Below, piece by piece: positions 9,545 to 16,573 of a stretch of 64,000 bases of DNA. Each line of letters begins with the position of its first letter. Position 1 is the stretch's first letter. The position numbers were made by a program, and so were the translations under genes. The DNA lies in the NCBI GenBank assembly GCA_017938145.1, contig JAGBCB010000010.1, positions 62,001-126,000 on the forward strand. Reading direction: 5' to 3'. This DNA comes from Lachnospiraceae bacterium (lineage in GTDB: Bacteria > Bacillota > Clostridia > Lachnospirales > Lachnospiraceae). The notes below the pieces were generated by a model. It made no database searches and was not told the DNA's origin. It saw nothing but the letters and a program-made list of their open reading frames with translations.

Positions 9545-10105
9545 ATGGAAGATAAAAAAATTATAAAATTGTTGTTTGCCAGGGCAGAGAGTGCCATTAC
9601 GGAACTTGCTGCCAGATTCGGCAAGCAATTACAGCGGATTGCCTATAATATATTGGGAAATCCGTTGGATGCGGAAGAGTGTACCAATGACACTTATTTG
9701 GCACTCTGGAATGCGATTCCGCCTGTATCACCGGACCCGCTGGCTCCTTATGTATACCGAACCGGCAGGAATACTGCCTTAAAGAGATTACATAGGGATA
9801 CGGCTAAGAAAAGAGACAGCCGCTATGATGTTTCTTTGGAAGAACTGAATGAATGCCTTCCGGGAGAAACCATGGAGCAGACGGTGGATGCCAGAGAGCT
9901 TGGCCGTACCATGGACCGGTTTTTGGATACCAAGTCAAAGGAAAGCCGCTATATTTTTGTAAGACGCTATTGGTTTGGGGATTCGGTTGCAGATATAGCA
10001 AAGGAATTGAAATTGAAGGAGAACGCAGTTTACGTCCGCTTGAACCGTATCAGAAGCAGTTTGAAAGAGTACCTTTTAAAGGAGGGATACCATTATGAAG
10101 CATGA
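9545..10105 (+). CDS. ECF-type RNA polymerase sigma factor
   Basis: The 186-residue protein is a two-domain sigma-70 family factor. Region 2 is visible at about residues 12-75 (I-L-G-N-x-x-D-A-E-E-C-T-N-D-T) and region 4 at about 125-175, with a helix-turn-helix (V-A-D-I-A-K-E-L-K-L-K-E-N-A-V). I know close relatives in Clostridia whose next gene encodes a membrane anti-sigma factor. Here the stop overlaps the start of the serpin gene by 11 bases, indicating translational coupling and making the serpin the candidate partner. The start follows a GAGAGGAGAAAGAGG site. I do not see a copy of the downstream TGAAAC-CGTC promoter in front of this gene; a TATAAT lies at 9463-9468 without a well-spaced -35. 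Confidence 0.92.
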   Translation: MEDKKIIKLLFARAESAITELAARFGKQLQRIAYNILGNPLDAEECTNDTYLALWNAIPPVSPDPLAPYVYRTGRNTALKRLHRDTAKKRDSRYDVSLEELNECLPGETMEQTVDARELGRTMDRFLDTKSKESRYIFVRRYWFGDSVADIAKELKLKENAVYVRLNRIRSSLKEYLLKEGYHYEA

Positions 10106-11513
10106 GGAAATTTTAACCGCATTAGAGGAAATCAGTGATAAGCATATTAAAGAAGCAGAAAAAGCCCCGAAGAAAAAGGGAAGACGATTTTTAAGAATGG
10201 CAGTGGCTGCTGTTTTAGTAGTTGTCATTGGTGTGAATGTGCTGTCTGCGCCTATGAGAATCAGAGCAGATGAGGTAGCAAAGGCTTCTGAATCAAGAGC
10301 GTTGGAACGCCCGGATTTTGATGATTATAAGGACCGGGATAAGTGGAGAGCGGATTATGATGCCTGGGATACAGAAAGAAATCTACGCAGTGAAACCGTG
10401 GCAGAGGCTAGAACGGGCTTACATGATTTTTTTACTGAAGGAAACAATGTGTTTCTACAAGTGTCGAACAGTGAAAACAAGTTATGGTCGCCGGTAAATG
10501 CGTACATTGGTCTGGCGATGACAACAGAGTTAACAGAAGGGGAGACAAGACAGCAGGTTTATGATATATTAGGTGTAGAAGGTGCGGAGGAACTCCGCAA
10601 GCAGGTGAGTGCCGTTTGGGAAAGCGTATATCAGGACAATTCCCATGAGGTTTGCATACTTGCAAATTCCCTGTGGTTAGAAAAAGGCTTGCAGTATAAT
10701 CAGGACGCCATGGATGCCATTGCGTATCATTATTATGCTTCCGTTTATCAGGGCGATTTAGGCAGCGATAAAATCAATAAGGACATTGCTGCATGGATTA
10801 ATAACAATACCGGTAAGTTTTTAAATGAAAGCACAAAAAATATTTCACTGTCGCCGGAAACTGTCCTGGCACTGTATTCCACCTTATATTTTCAGGCAAA
10901 ATGGTCGGATGAATTTAATGAGAGCAATAATACAGACGGTATATTCCATGCACCGGGCGGAGATATCCGGGCGGAGTACATGAATAAAAAGCTGAAGCAG
11001 ATGAATTATTACTGGGGAGAGACGTTCAGTGCCGTGAATTTGGGTTTGAAAAACGGTTGCGGTATGTGGTTTATTCTTCCGGATGAGGGTAGGACAGTAA
11101 ATGACGTACTAAATGATGGTGCCTACATGGACATGGTGTTATCGAACAACTATGAAAACAGCAAGTATATGAAGGTAAATCTTTCCGTTCCGAAGTTTGA
11201 CGTAGCCTCCACTATGGATTTAAGCGATGGCTTAAAAAACATGGGGGCAACGGATATTTTTACTGAGACTGTTGCTGATTTTTCGAAGATTACTTCGGAT
11301 TTGCCGGTCTACTTAACCGGAGCAAACCAGTCGGTCCGCGTTCAGATTGACGAAGAGGGCGTAAAGGCTGCGGCATATATTGAATTTCCGGGCGCAGGAA
11401 GCGCAGCACCTCCGGACGAAATTATCGATTTTGTACTGGACAGACCGTTCCTGTTTGTAATTACAAGTAATAAGATTCCGTTGTTTGCGGGATGCGTGAA
11501 TCAGCCGGAATAG
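10095..11513 (+). CDS. Membrane-anchored serpin with anti-sigma-like N-terminus
   Basis: The 472-residue protein has three parts. Residues 1-33 are charged and cytosolic, with an E-E-I-L-T-A-L-E-E-I-S-D-K pattern like the N-termini of anti-sigma factors paired with this sigma family. Residues about 34-52 form one membrane segment. Residues about 110-470 are a full-length serpin, with the S-P-V-N-A-Y start helix (near 132), the hinge E-E-G-V-K-A-A-A (420-427) and the D-R-P-F-L-F-V-I strand after the reactive loop. The loop (about 428-440) is rich in Gly, Ala, Ser and Pro, so a protease preferring small residues is a reasonable guess as target. Serpins trap proteases by loop cleavage and insertion. 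The gene overlaps the sigma gene by 11 bases. The serpin call is strong; the anti-sigma role is inference. Confidence 0.9.
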   Translation: MKHEEILTALEEISDKHIKEAEKAPKKKGRRFLRMAVAAVLVVVIGVNVLSAPMRIRADEVAKASESRALERPDFDDYKDRDKWRADYDAWDTERNLRSETVAEARTGLHDFFTEGNNVFLQVSNSENKLWSPVNAYIGLAMTTELTEGETRQQVYDILGVEGAEELRKQVSAVWESVYQDNSHEVCILANSLWLEKGLQYNQDAMDAIAYHYYASVYQGDLGSDKINKDIAAWINNNTGKFLNESTKNISLSPETVLALYSTLYFQAKWSDEFNESNNTDGIFHAPGGDIRAEYMNKKLKQMNYYWGETFSAVNLGLKNGCGMWFILPDEGRTVNDVLNDGAYMDMVLSNNYENSKYMKVNLSVPKFDVASTMDLSDGLKNMGATDIFTETVADFSKITSDLPVYLTGANQSVRVQIDEEGVKAAAYIEFPGAGSAAPPDEIIDFVLDRPFLFVITSNKIPLFAGCVNQPE

Positions 11514-11539
11514 TGAAACATTTTAGCGTTTTTTGCGTC
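11514..11539 (+). promoter_or_regulatory. Putative ECF-sigma promoter in front of the small-protein genes
   Basis: TGAAAC (11514-11519) and CGTC (11536-11539) are separated by exactly 16 bases, matching the general ECF promoter pattern known from Bacillus sigma-W and sigma-M. It begins directly after the serpin stop codon and lies about 35 bases upstream of the next start. This suggests the small genes that follow are targets of an ECF factor, plausibly the adjacent one. Confidence 0.6.
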
Positions 11540-11574
11540 TAATATATAGAAGGATGTAAAGGAGGCCGGTGATA

Positions 11575-12000
11575 ATGAAGAAAAAAACATGGATAATTTT
11601 GTTTATCTCTTTAGTAATTATTTTGGCAATAGGTATTATCTGCTATAAGTCCATCGGACGTAGACCATATAAGTCTTTAGAAGCTGTGGATATTGTTTCT
11701 GCGTCCGTAGAACTTCTTCCACCGGATGAAACGGTTCAAATTATCGAGATAAAAGAATTGGTAGAATATCTGAAAGAAGTGGTTATTTACGAGCAGGATG
11801 ATTCCTGGATGGAATATGCAGGTCAGGCTACTGTGTTTACACTTACCATGGCGGACGGAACGGTAGAAGAGGTTACGGCATATAATCCATTTGTGATAAT
11901 TAATGGTGTTGGATACCGCACCAAGTATGAGCCATGCGAACAACTGAACAATTTGGCTAACCGGTTATTGCATCGCAAAAAAGAGTTACAGGAAAGGTGA
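11575..12000 (+). CDS. Small single-pass membrane protein of unknown function
   Basis: The protein is 141 residues from the ATG at 11575, chosen over a GTG six bases earlier because the GGAGG (11561-11565) is 9 bases away. One membrane segment lies at about residues 5-24 and the rest should be outside. The exported part has an alternating pattern ending in P-F-V-I-I-N-G-V-G-Y-R-T-K-Y-E-P-C-E. I have seen this ending in small exported proteins of Clostridia, possibly the DUF5301 group, but I am not certain. It is the first gene after the putative ECF promoter. Confidence 0.65.
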   Translation: MKKKTWIILFISLVIILAIGIICYKSIGRRPYKSLEAVDIVSASVELLPPDETVQIIEIKELVEYLKEVVIYEQDDSWMEYAGQATVFTLTMADGTVEEVTAYNPFVIINGVGYRTKYEPCEQLNNLANRLLHRKKELQER

Positions 12001-12032
12001 GTTTTTTTATGAATAAAAAGGAGGGGCATTCA

Positions 12033-12380
12033 ATGAAAATACATAGTAAAAGTTTGATAAAGTTAATAGCACCAATTTTGGCTTTTCCTATTTTATTTCT
12101 TCCATATCAGCTATTGAATAGCGCAGTTATTGTAAAATGGCTGGGGTGCGGCTGCCCGAAGGTGGATGCTTCCGGTGAAATGATTCATGACTATTTCAGC
12201 GCCAATGATTTTACCAGAGTCTTTTGGATTGTTGTGGCAGTTGGAGTAACGGTGTTTTCCTGGTTTGTTTCGAAGAAGGTTCTTGGGAAGAACCGAGCAA
12301 GAGTACTGTATGTTGCAGGAATATTCGTGGCTTCGTTATTCATTGCAACCTGGGTGACAGGGCAGCTACTGTGGAGTTAG
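12033..12380 (+). CDS. Small three-helix membrane protein of unknown function
   Basis: The protein is 115 residues from the ATG at 12033, chosen because GGAGG lies 8 bases upstream; GTG (11997) and ATG (12009) starts further up lack such a site. It has three hydrophobic segments (about residues 9-30, 62-80 and 88-110). Between the first two is an extracytoplasmic loop with a C-G-C-P motif. I do not recognise the family. It lies in the run of small envelope genes behind the ECF promoter. Confidence 0.6.
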   Translation: MKIHSKSLIKLIAPILAFPILFLPYQLLNSAVIVKWLGCGCPKVDASGEMIHDYFSANDFTRVFWIVVAVGVTVFSWFVSKKVLGKNRARVLYVAGIFVASLFIATWVTGQLLWS

Positions 12381-12393
12381 AGGAGGCTGTGGA

Positions 12394-12906
12394 ATGAAAA
12401 AGAAACTGATATGGCTTTTTATAATTGCCTGCGCCATAATTCTAATTTTTTGCATAAGGAACCGGATTCCGAAAAGAGATACCAATCTTGAATTTTGGAT
12501 TGCTGAAAATGTGGATGATGTGAATTTTTCAGGTTATCAGGAAAAGTACGGATTGATGGGTGGCCGTCAATATTATGGAACCGGGTATATTCCGACAACA
12601 AATGAAAACGGAGAACAAATAAATCCGGAAGAATATGTACTTTATACGGTAACATCGTATCCGGACTATATAAGCAAGCATAAGCATATTACAAGTATTT
12701 CTATAACTGACCCATCGGTGACAATATATGGATTAACGTATAATTCTTCTGCGGATGAGGTGGAAGCAACCATGAAAAGCCATGGGTTTAAGAAGGCAAG
12801 CGACAGAAGAAATACTTACACAAAAGGTAAAGTATCCATAAGCTTTTTACAGGAAGGTATTTATATAAATGTGAAAGTCAGAAATATCTTCAAGATACAG
12901 TTTTAA
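12394..12906 (+). CDS. Exported or membrane-anchored protein of unknown function
   Basis: This 170-residue protein has an N-terminal membrane anchor or uncleaved signal (about residues 4-21) followed by an extracytoplasmic domain. I do not recognise the domain. It contains a Y-G-L-M-G-G-R-Q-Y-Y-G-T-G-Y region and later an I-Y-G-L-T-Y-N-S-S-A-D-E-V stretch, a pattern seen in repeats that test helix-strand packing in small lipoproteins. A GAGGAGG site lies 8 bases upstream. It belongs to the small-gene run behind the ECF promoter. Confidence 0.65.
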   Translation: MKKKLIWLFIIACAIILIFCIRNRIPKRDTNLEFWIAENVDDVNFSGYQEKYGLMGGRQYYGTGYIPTTNENGEQINPEEYVLYTVTSYPDYISKHKHITSISITDPSVTIYGLTYNSSADEVEATMKSHGFKKASDRRNTYTKGKVSISFLQEGIYINVKVRNIFKIQF

Positions 12907-12938
12907 GGAGATTGGTTGATAAGAAATGGGGGGAAGAA

Positions 12939-13304
12939 ATGAAGAAGATAATAGTAATTATCATAACCTTAGTTTATATTTTTAGCGTGACAGGCTGCGG
13001 TAAAAAATATGAAGGTCCCTTATCCTGCATATCGTATATCGGAAACGAAGGAACCGTGGTTTTAATTGATATGACGGAAGATGTACATAAGGAGATACTT
13101 GCGGTATTAAATAGCGGACATTGGTATAATGATGTTTCAAAATGTGAGCCCGATTATTCGTTTGAAACAAAGAACGAAACAATCTATTATCATGCGGACT
13201 GCGGAACCTTTAATGATGCGACAAATAAGCGGTACATGACACTTCCAGAAGCTGAAAAAGCGAAAATAAACCAGTTGTTGGGCGTAACGATGGTTTGTGA
13301 GTAA
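12939..13304 (+). CDS. Small lipoprotein of unknown function
   Basis: The 121-residue protein starts at the ATG at 12939 behind a GGGGGGAAG site; a TTG 27 bases upstream is less likely. The lipobox V-T-G-C puts the lipidated Cys at residue 20. The mature part ends with an H-A-D-C-G-T-F-N-D pattern that I associate with a widespread family of small Clostridia lipoproteins of unknown function. Last intact gene of the run behind the ECF promoter. Confidence 0.7.
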   Translation: MKKIIVIIITLVYIFSVTGCGKKYEGPLSCISYIGNEGTVVLIDMTEDVHKEILAVLNSGHWYNDVSKCEPDYSFETKNETIYYHADCGTFNDATNKRYMTLPEAEKAKINQLLGVTMVCE

Positions 13305-13330
13305 AAATTGAAGGAGTAAGTAGTCATAAA

Positions 13331-13472
13331 ATGAAAAATCGGTGGTGCGGATGGTCCCACTGCAATTTTTCTTGCGGGGACTATTGGCGTGGGCAGTGTA
13401 ATTGTTGAAATTATAATAGGAGTTCTTTTAATTGCTGTTGGCATCTGGGGACTCAGAAAGCTGAAAAAATAG
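13331..13472 (+). pseudogene. Frameshifted mini membrane protein with a GGADGPTAIFLAG motif
   Basis: The frame ending at the stop 13470-13472 encodes 44 residues from position 13338: I-G-G-A-D-G-P-T-A-I-F-L-A-G, then one hydrophobic segment and a basic tail ending in K-K. The motif is the signature of the beta subunit of sodium-pumping decarboxylases, but here it stands alone in a very small protein. The only nearby ATG (13331) is one base out of frame: after it come five As where four would join it to the motif. This suggests a one-base shift in a poly-A run, from decay, assembly error or slippage. In the ATG frame a 25-residue Cys-rich peptide would result, which I take to be spurious. Confidence 0.5.
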
Positions 13473-13513
13473 CGGTTGCAACTGTCAGTTGCTAAATTTT
13501 AAACCCGCTTTGA

Positions 13514-13542
13514 TAGACTTTTATCTGTGCGCTTGTTATAAT
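13514..13542 (+). promoter_or_regulatory. Promoter of the first XRE regulator
   Basis: TAGACT (13514-13519) and TATAAT (13537-13542) are separated by 17 bases, about 30 bases before the start of the regulator gene. Confidence 0.5.
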
Positions 13543-13572
13543 TTAGACATCAAGATGACAGGAGGAATACAT

Positions 13573-14445
13573 ATGAGTTTAGGCGAGAGAATTTACAAAC
13601 TCCGGACAGAAAAGAATCTATCACAGGGGGATTTGGCAGATCGGTTAGAGGTATCCAGACAGTCTGTTTCCAAATGGGAAAACAACAATGCGGTACCGGA
13701 CCTTGACAAGATTATAGCTTTAAGTGAAATATTTGATGTTTCCTTAGATGTGCTGGTAAAGGGCAAGACTACAGAAGTAGAAAATGCGGATGATATACCT
13801 CAAAACAGGAAAGAAAGCTATACTACAAACGTAGAAAATAATTTTCCGCCACGCAAGATAGCAGGAACCATCCTTTTTTGCATGGGATTTGTTGTACTTT
13901 TGTTCTGTACGCTGTTAGGCGGGGCGCTTACCGGTCTGGTGTTTTGTCTGCCATTTGTGGTTTGCGGAATCATTTGCTTTATATTTAAAACAAATGCCGG
14001 TTTGTGGTGTGCCTGGGCAGTCTATGTGCTTCTTGATATTTTTACACATTATGCTATGGGAATCAGCAGGTCAGCGGTGATGCTTTCCCATCTTTGGACA
14101 GCGGAAATGAATTATGGAAGGCTGGCAATTGCATGGGGGCTTGTATTAATCCTTGTTGTAATTATTGCAGTTACGGTTGTCCGGCTGGGAAAAAAGCCGT
14201 TTTCTTTGAAAAAGAAGGGGTTAGAGCAGTTGATTGCAGCCTGGCTGGTAGTTCTGGCGCTTCAGGTAATTACCTGGGCCTGGGGCCGCAGCGAAACCTA
14301 TATGTATATGATTGACCATATTATGACTATGGGTGCTGTTTATAGTTTGATTTCCCTGCTGCTTAGTTGGTGTAAAATTATTGCACTAACCGTAGCATTG
14401 GTGGTTACCGTACGTTTTATCAGAACCAAGAAACAGCAGTTATAG
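13573..14445 (+). CDS. XRE-family regulator with C-terminal membrane segments
   Basis: The 290-residue protein begins with an XRE helix-turn-helix (about residues 5-60, with L-S-Q-G-D-L-A-D-R-L-E-V-S-R-Q-S-V-S-K-W-E). The second half has several hydrophobic segments (about residues 97-290), so the regulator is probably membrane-bound. The start at 13573 follows an AGGAGGAAT site; the frame extends upstream without one. Membrane-bound XRE regulators are common in Clostridia, and their ligands are mostly unknown. It begins what looks like an accessory block. Confidence 0.85.
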   Translation: MSLGERIYKLRTEKNLSQGDLADRLEVSRQSVSKWENNNAVPDLDKIIALSEIFDVSLDVLVKGKTTEVENADDIPQNRKESYTTNVENNFPPRKIAGTILFCMGFVVLLFCTLLGGALTGLVFCLPFVVCGIICFIFKTNAGLWCAWAVYVLLDIFTHYAMGISRSAVMLSHLWTAEMNYGRLAIAWGLVLILVVIIAVTVVRLGKKPFSLKKKGLEQLIAAWLVVLALQVITWAWGRSETYMYMIDHIMTMGAVYSLISLLLSWCKIIALTVALVVTVRFIRTKKQQL

Positions 14446-14480
14446 TCGTCAACATGTACATTTTCTCCATGCTCCATTGT

Positions 14481-14509
14481 TTTACAAATTCTTTCTTTGT
14501 ATGTATAAT
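14481..14509 (+). promoter_or_regulatory. Promoter of the second XRE regulator
   Basis: TTTACA (14481-14486) and TATAAT (14504-14509) are separated by exactly 17 bases; the gene starts about 50 bases later. Confidence 0.7.
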
Positions 14510-14559
14510 AAAATCATCACCTATAGGAAGATAAATATACGTAAGGAGAAAGGAAAAAC

Positions 14560-15495
14560 ATGAGTTTGGAGTTTGGTAAAAAAATTGCTGCACTTCGTAA
14601 AATGCAGGGAGTAACACAGGTGCAGCTTGCCGATTATTTGATGGTTCAGCCACAAACGATTTCCAGATGGGAATCGGAGGGCGGTACCCCGGATATAATG
14701 CTTCTTCCTAAAATAGCAACATTTTTTAATGTGTCGATGGATGAATTGTTCGGTATGACGGATATGGAGCAGATTGACCATCTTGTATATAAGTATTCTG
14801 TTTTGCGGGATGAAAAATCTTTCGAAGAGGTTATGGGACGGATTGAGCTTGCACTGGCTTCGATGGAAAACGGAGAATGTCCGGAAAAACAGGAACAGCT
14901 GCTTGCATGGAAGGTACATATTTATATTCAAAAATCAAGGAAAGCACAGGAGGCGGCAGAAGCAATTCTGGATGAATTAAGGGAAAATCTTTCTGAGTCC
15001 AGTCAGCTTTCTTTGCCTCTTAAGCTTCAAAAAAACCAGTTTTTGATTCAAAAGGGTGAAGGGAGAACTGTTTTAAAGGAGGTAAAAGCTGCATGGGAAA
15101 AGGAGCAGTCTATTGAATCGCTATATTGCTATATGATGGCTTTAACAGAGCTGGATCGTGCAGGGGAGCTTCTTGGGCTTTGGAAACAGACTCCGGTGCA
15201 GCAACTGGTGCAGAACATAACAGCAGAAACGGAGCCTTTGTGGCAGATGATGTTTTACAGTGCGGCTGCAGAAGAAGTGGAAGCCATTTTTGTAAGTCAG
15301 TTAGAGCGTTTTAAAACAGAGGCGGGAGATTACGCTGTTTTTGAAGCGGAGTGGACCTATACCGGCTTTTTGAAAAAGCTTGGACGTGAGGCAGAAAAGG
15401 AAGCAGGAAAGAAGCAACCGTTAGAAATGGTTGAAACATTACCTGTCAATGAGTATTTGAAAATGAATTATGTAAATCGTATACAGAATCTATAG
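14560..15495 (+). CDS. XRE-family regulator with long helical C-terminal domain
   Basis: This 311-residue cytosolic protein has an XRE helix-turn-helix at about residues 8-62 (V-T-Q-V-Q-L-A-D-Y-L-M-V-Q-P-Q-T-I-S-R-W-E). A mostly helical domain of about 230 residues follows; I do not recognise it, though its pattern resembles TPR-type sensor domains. An AAGGAGAAAGG site precedes the start. A hairpin terminator lies right after the stop, so this is a one-gene transcript. Confidence 0.85.
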   Translation: MSLEFGKKIAALRKMQGVTQVQLADYLMVQPQTISRWESEGGTPDIMLLPKIATFFNVSMDELFGMTDMEQIDHLVYKYSVLRDEKSFEEVMGRIELALASMENGECPEKQEQLLAWKVHIYIQKSRKAQEAAEAILDELRENLSESSQLSLPLKLQKNQFLIQKGEGRTVLKEVKAAWEKEQSIESLYCYMMALTELDRAGELLGLWKQTPVQQLVQNITAETEPLWQMMFYSAAAEEVEAIFVSQLERFKTEAGDYAVFEAEWTYTGFLKKLGREAEKEAGKKQPLEMVETLPVNEYLKMNYVNRIQNL

Positions 15496-15503
15496 TGATT
15501 AAG

Positions 15504-15535
15504 AGGTTTATCATTTCGATGGTAAACCTTTTTTT
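15504..15535 (+). terminator. Terminator after the second XRE regulator
   Basis: AGGTTTA (15504-15510) pairs with TAAACCT (15523-15529), extended by two inner pairs, and is followed by a run of Ts. Confidence 0.8.
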
Positions 15536-15555
15536 ATTTTTAATCAAAAAAGAGC

Positions 15556-15584
15556 TTGACATATCGAAACACGGACCATATAAT
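15556..15584 (+). promoter_or_regulatory. Consensus sigma-A promoter of the TetR regulator gene
   Basis: TTGACA (15556-15561) and TATAAT (15579-15584) are both perfect matches with a 17-base spacer. The spacer contains TCGAAAC, half of the palindrome found downstream, so repression here is likely. Confidence 0.9.
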
Positions 15585-15605
15585 GAACTTGCGTTCAAGA
15601 ACGAG

Positions 15606-15617
15606 TGTTTCGAAACA
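15606..15617. promoter_or_regulatory. Putative TetR operator, 12-bp perfect palindrome
   Basis: TGTTTCGAAACA is a perfect 12-base palindrome between the promoter and the TetR start, with a second half-site TCGAAAC inside the promoter spacer. The position near the expected transcription start suits autorepression. Confidence 0.6.
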
Positions 15618-15649
15618 AGTATTCAAAATAGAAAGGAAGGTGTAAAACT

Positions 15650-16303
15650 ATGCCGCCAAAACCAAAATTCACAAAGGAAGAGTTAATACAGGCTGCTCTG
15701 GAGTTAACCAGAGAGGGTGGCTTGGATCTGGTTGTTGCACGTAACTTAGGTAAAAAGCTGAATACAGCGCCTTCCACAATTTTTACCCATTATGATTCGG
15801 TAGAAGAAATCCGGCAGGCAGTCATGGATGCGGCAAGGGAACTGTATAACGGATATGTGGAAGAGGGGCTTGCTATGGTGCCGCCAATGAAGGGCTTTGG
15901 AGTACAGTATATCCGTTTTGCCATGGAGGAACCGAATTTGTATTCCGTTTTATTTATGAAGAAGCGGGACGATTTCAAATATGTGGACTATATTATCAAC
16001 GAAGGTCATTATGAACGGGTGATTACTGCGGCGGAAGAAAATTTTTCTTTGGAGAGAAAGCAGGCAGAGCTCTTGTATCACAATATGTGGGCCTATGCCC
16101 ACGGAATTGCGGTTATGTCCGCCACCGGTGTATGTAATTTTTCCCTGGAGGAAATTTCGCAGATGCTTGGTATGGCGTGCCGCAGCTTCTTAATCGGCAT
16201 GAAGATTCGGCGGGATGAAAGAGAAGTAACTATGCCAAAGGCAGGCGGTGTGATGCCGGGCGGTGTGGAGTCCTATATGTCGGCTGGAGGGAATAAGAAT
16301 TAA
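15650..16303 (+). CDS. TetR/AcrR-family transcriptional regulator
   Basis: The 217-residue protein has a TetR helix-turn-helix in residues about 8-55, with the A-P-S-T-I-F-T-H-Y-D-S-V-E-E-I-R recognition region. A TetR-type helical ligand domain follows, with W-A-Y-A-H-G-I-A-V-M, a motif common in the WHG-type C-terminal domain. A GAAAGGAAGG site precedes the start. It has its own near-perfect promoter and a palindrome likely to be its operator. The regulated gene is probably itself and the small KTR gene 20 bases downstream; a ligand cannot be inferred. Confidence 0.88.
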   Translation: MPPKPKFTKEELIQAALELTREGGLDLVVARNLGKKLNTAPSTIFTHYDSVEEIRQAVMDAARELYNGYVEEGLAMVPPMKGFGVQYIRFAMEEPNLYSVLFMKKRDDFKYVDYIINEGHYERVITAAEENFSLERKQAELLYHNMWAYAHGIAVMSATGVCNFSLEEISQMLGMACRSFLIGMKIRRDEREVTMPKAGGVMPGGVESYMSAGGNKN

Positions 16304-16322
16304 AGCTTTAAGGGGAGATTAT

Positions 16323-16508
16323 ATGGAGAACAGTTGGATTTATTGCCCGGTGTGTAATAATAAAACAAGAATACAGGTGCGGGAAGAAACCGTTATGAAG
16401 AGCTTCCCGCTGTTTTGTCCGAAGTGTAAAAAAGAAACACTGATAGACGTAAAAGAAAAGCATATCGTAGTAGTTACAGAGCCAGACGCTAAGACGCAGA
16501 GCCGGTAA
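16323..16508 (+). CDS. Cysteine-rich KTR-domain protein
   Basis: This 61-residue protein has two CxxC pairs (Cys8/11 and Cys32/35) that can bind zinc, the N-K-T-R motif after the first pair and the E-P-D-A-K-T-Q-S-R ending. These match the cysteine-rich KTR family, often annotated as a conjugal-transfer-associated protein and frequent on or near integrative conjugative elements of Firmicutes. No integrase or transfer genes are next to it, so it may mark the remains of such an element. It lies 20 bases after the TetR gene and ends in a strong hairpin. Confidence 0.85.
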   Translation: MENSWIYCPVCNNKTRIQVREETVMKSFPLFCPKCKKETLIDVKEKHIVVVTEPDAKTQSR

Positions 16509-16557
16509 ACCCAGTAGAAGGAAACACAGTACTTCTATAGGTTTACCGGCTTATTTT
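16501..16557 (+). terminator. Terminator after the KTR gene
   Basis: A perfect 10-bp inverted repeat, GCCGGTAAAC (16501-16510) and GTTTACCGGC (16541-16550), has an inner repeat (GTAGAAG / CTTCTAT-like) and a T-rich tail. The left arm overlaps the KTR stop codon. Confidence 0.7.
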
Positions 16558-16573
16558 ATTGGAGGGAGAGTAA

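Noticed and set aside
13331-13408. 25-residue Cys-rich peptide from the ATG at 13331
   Set aside because: Its five Cys residues are a by-product of reading the GGADGP motif out of frame; the weakly spaced ribosome site gives no strong support.
13471-13500. Small hairpin after the frameshifted mini-gene
   Set aside because: Only a 6-bp stem with a 3-base loop and poor T tract; too weak to call a terminator.
15495-15686. A short frame between the second XRE gene and the TetR gene
   Set aside because: It spans the terminator, promoter and operator, and has no ribosome site.
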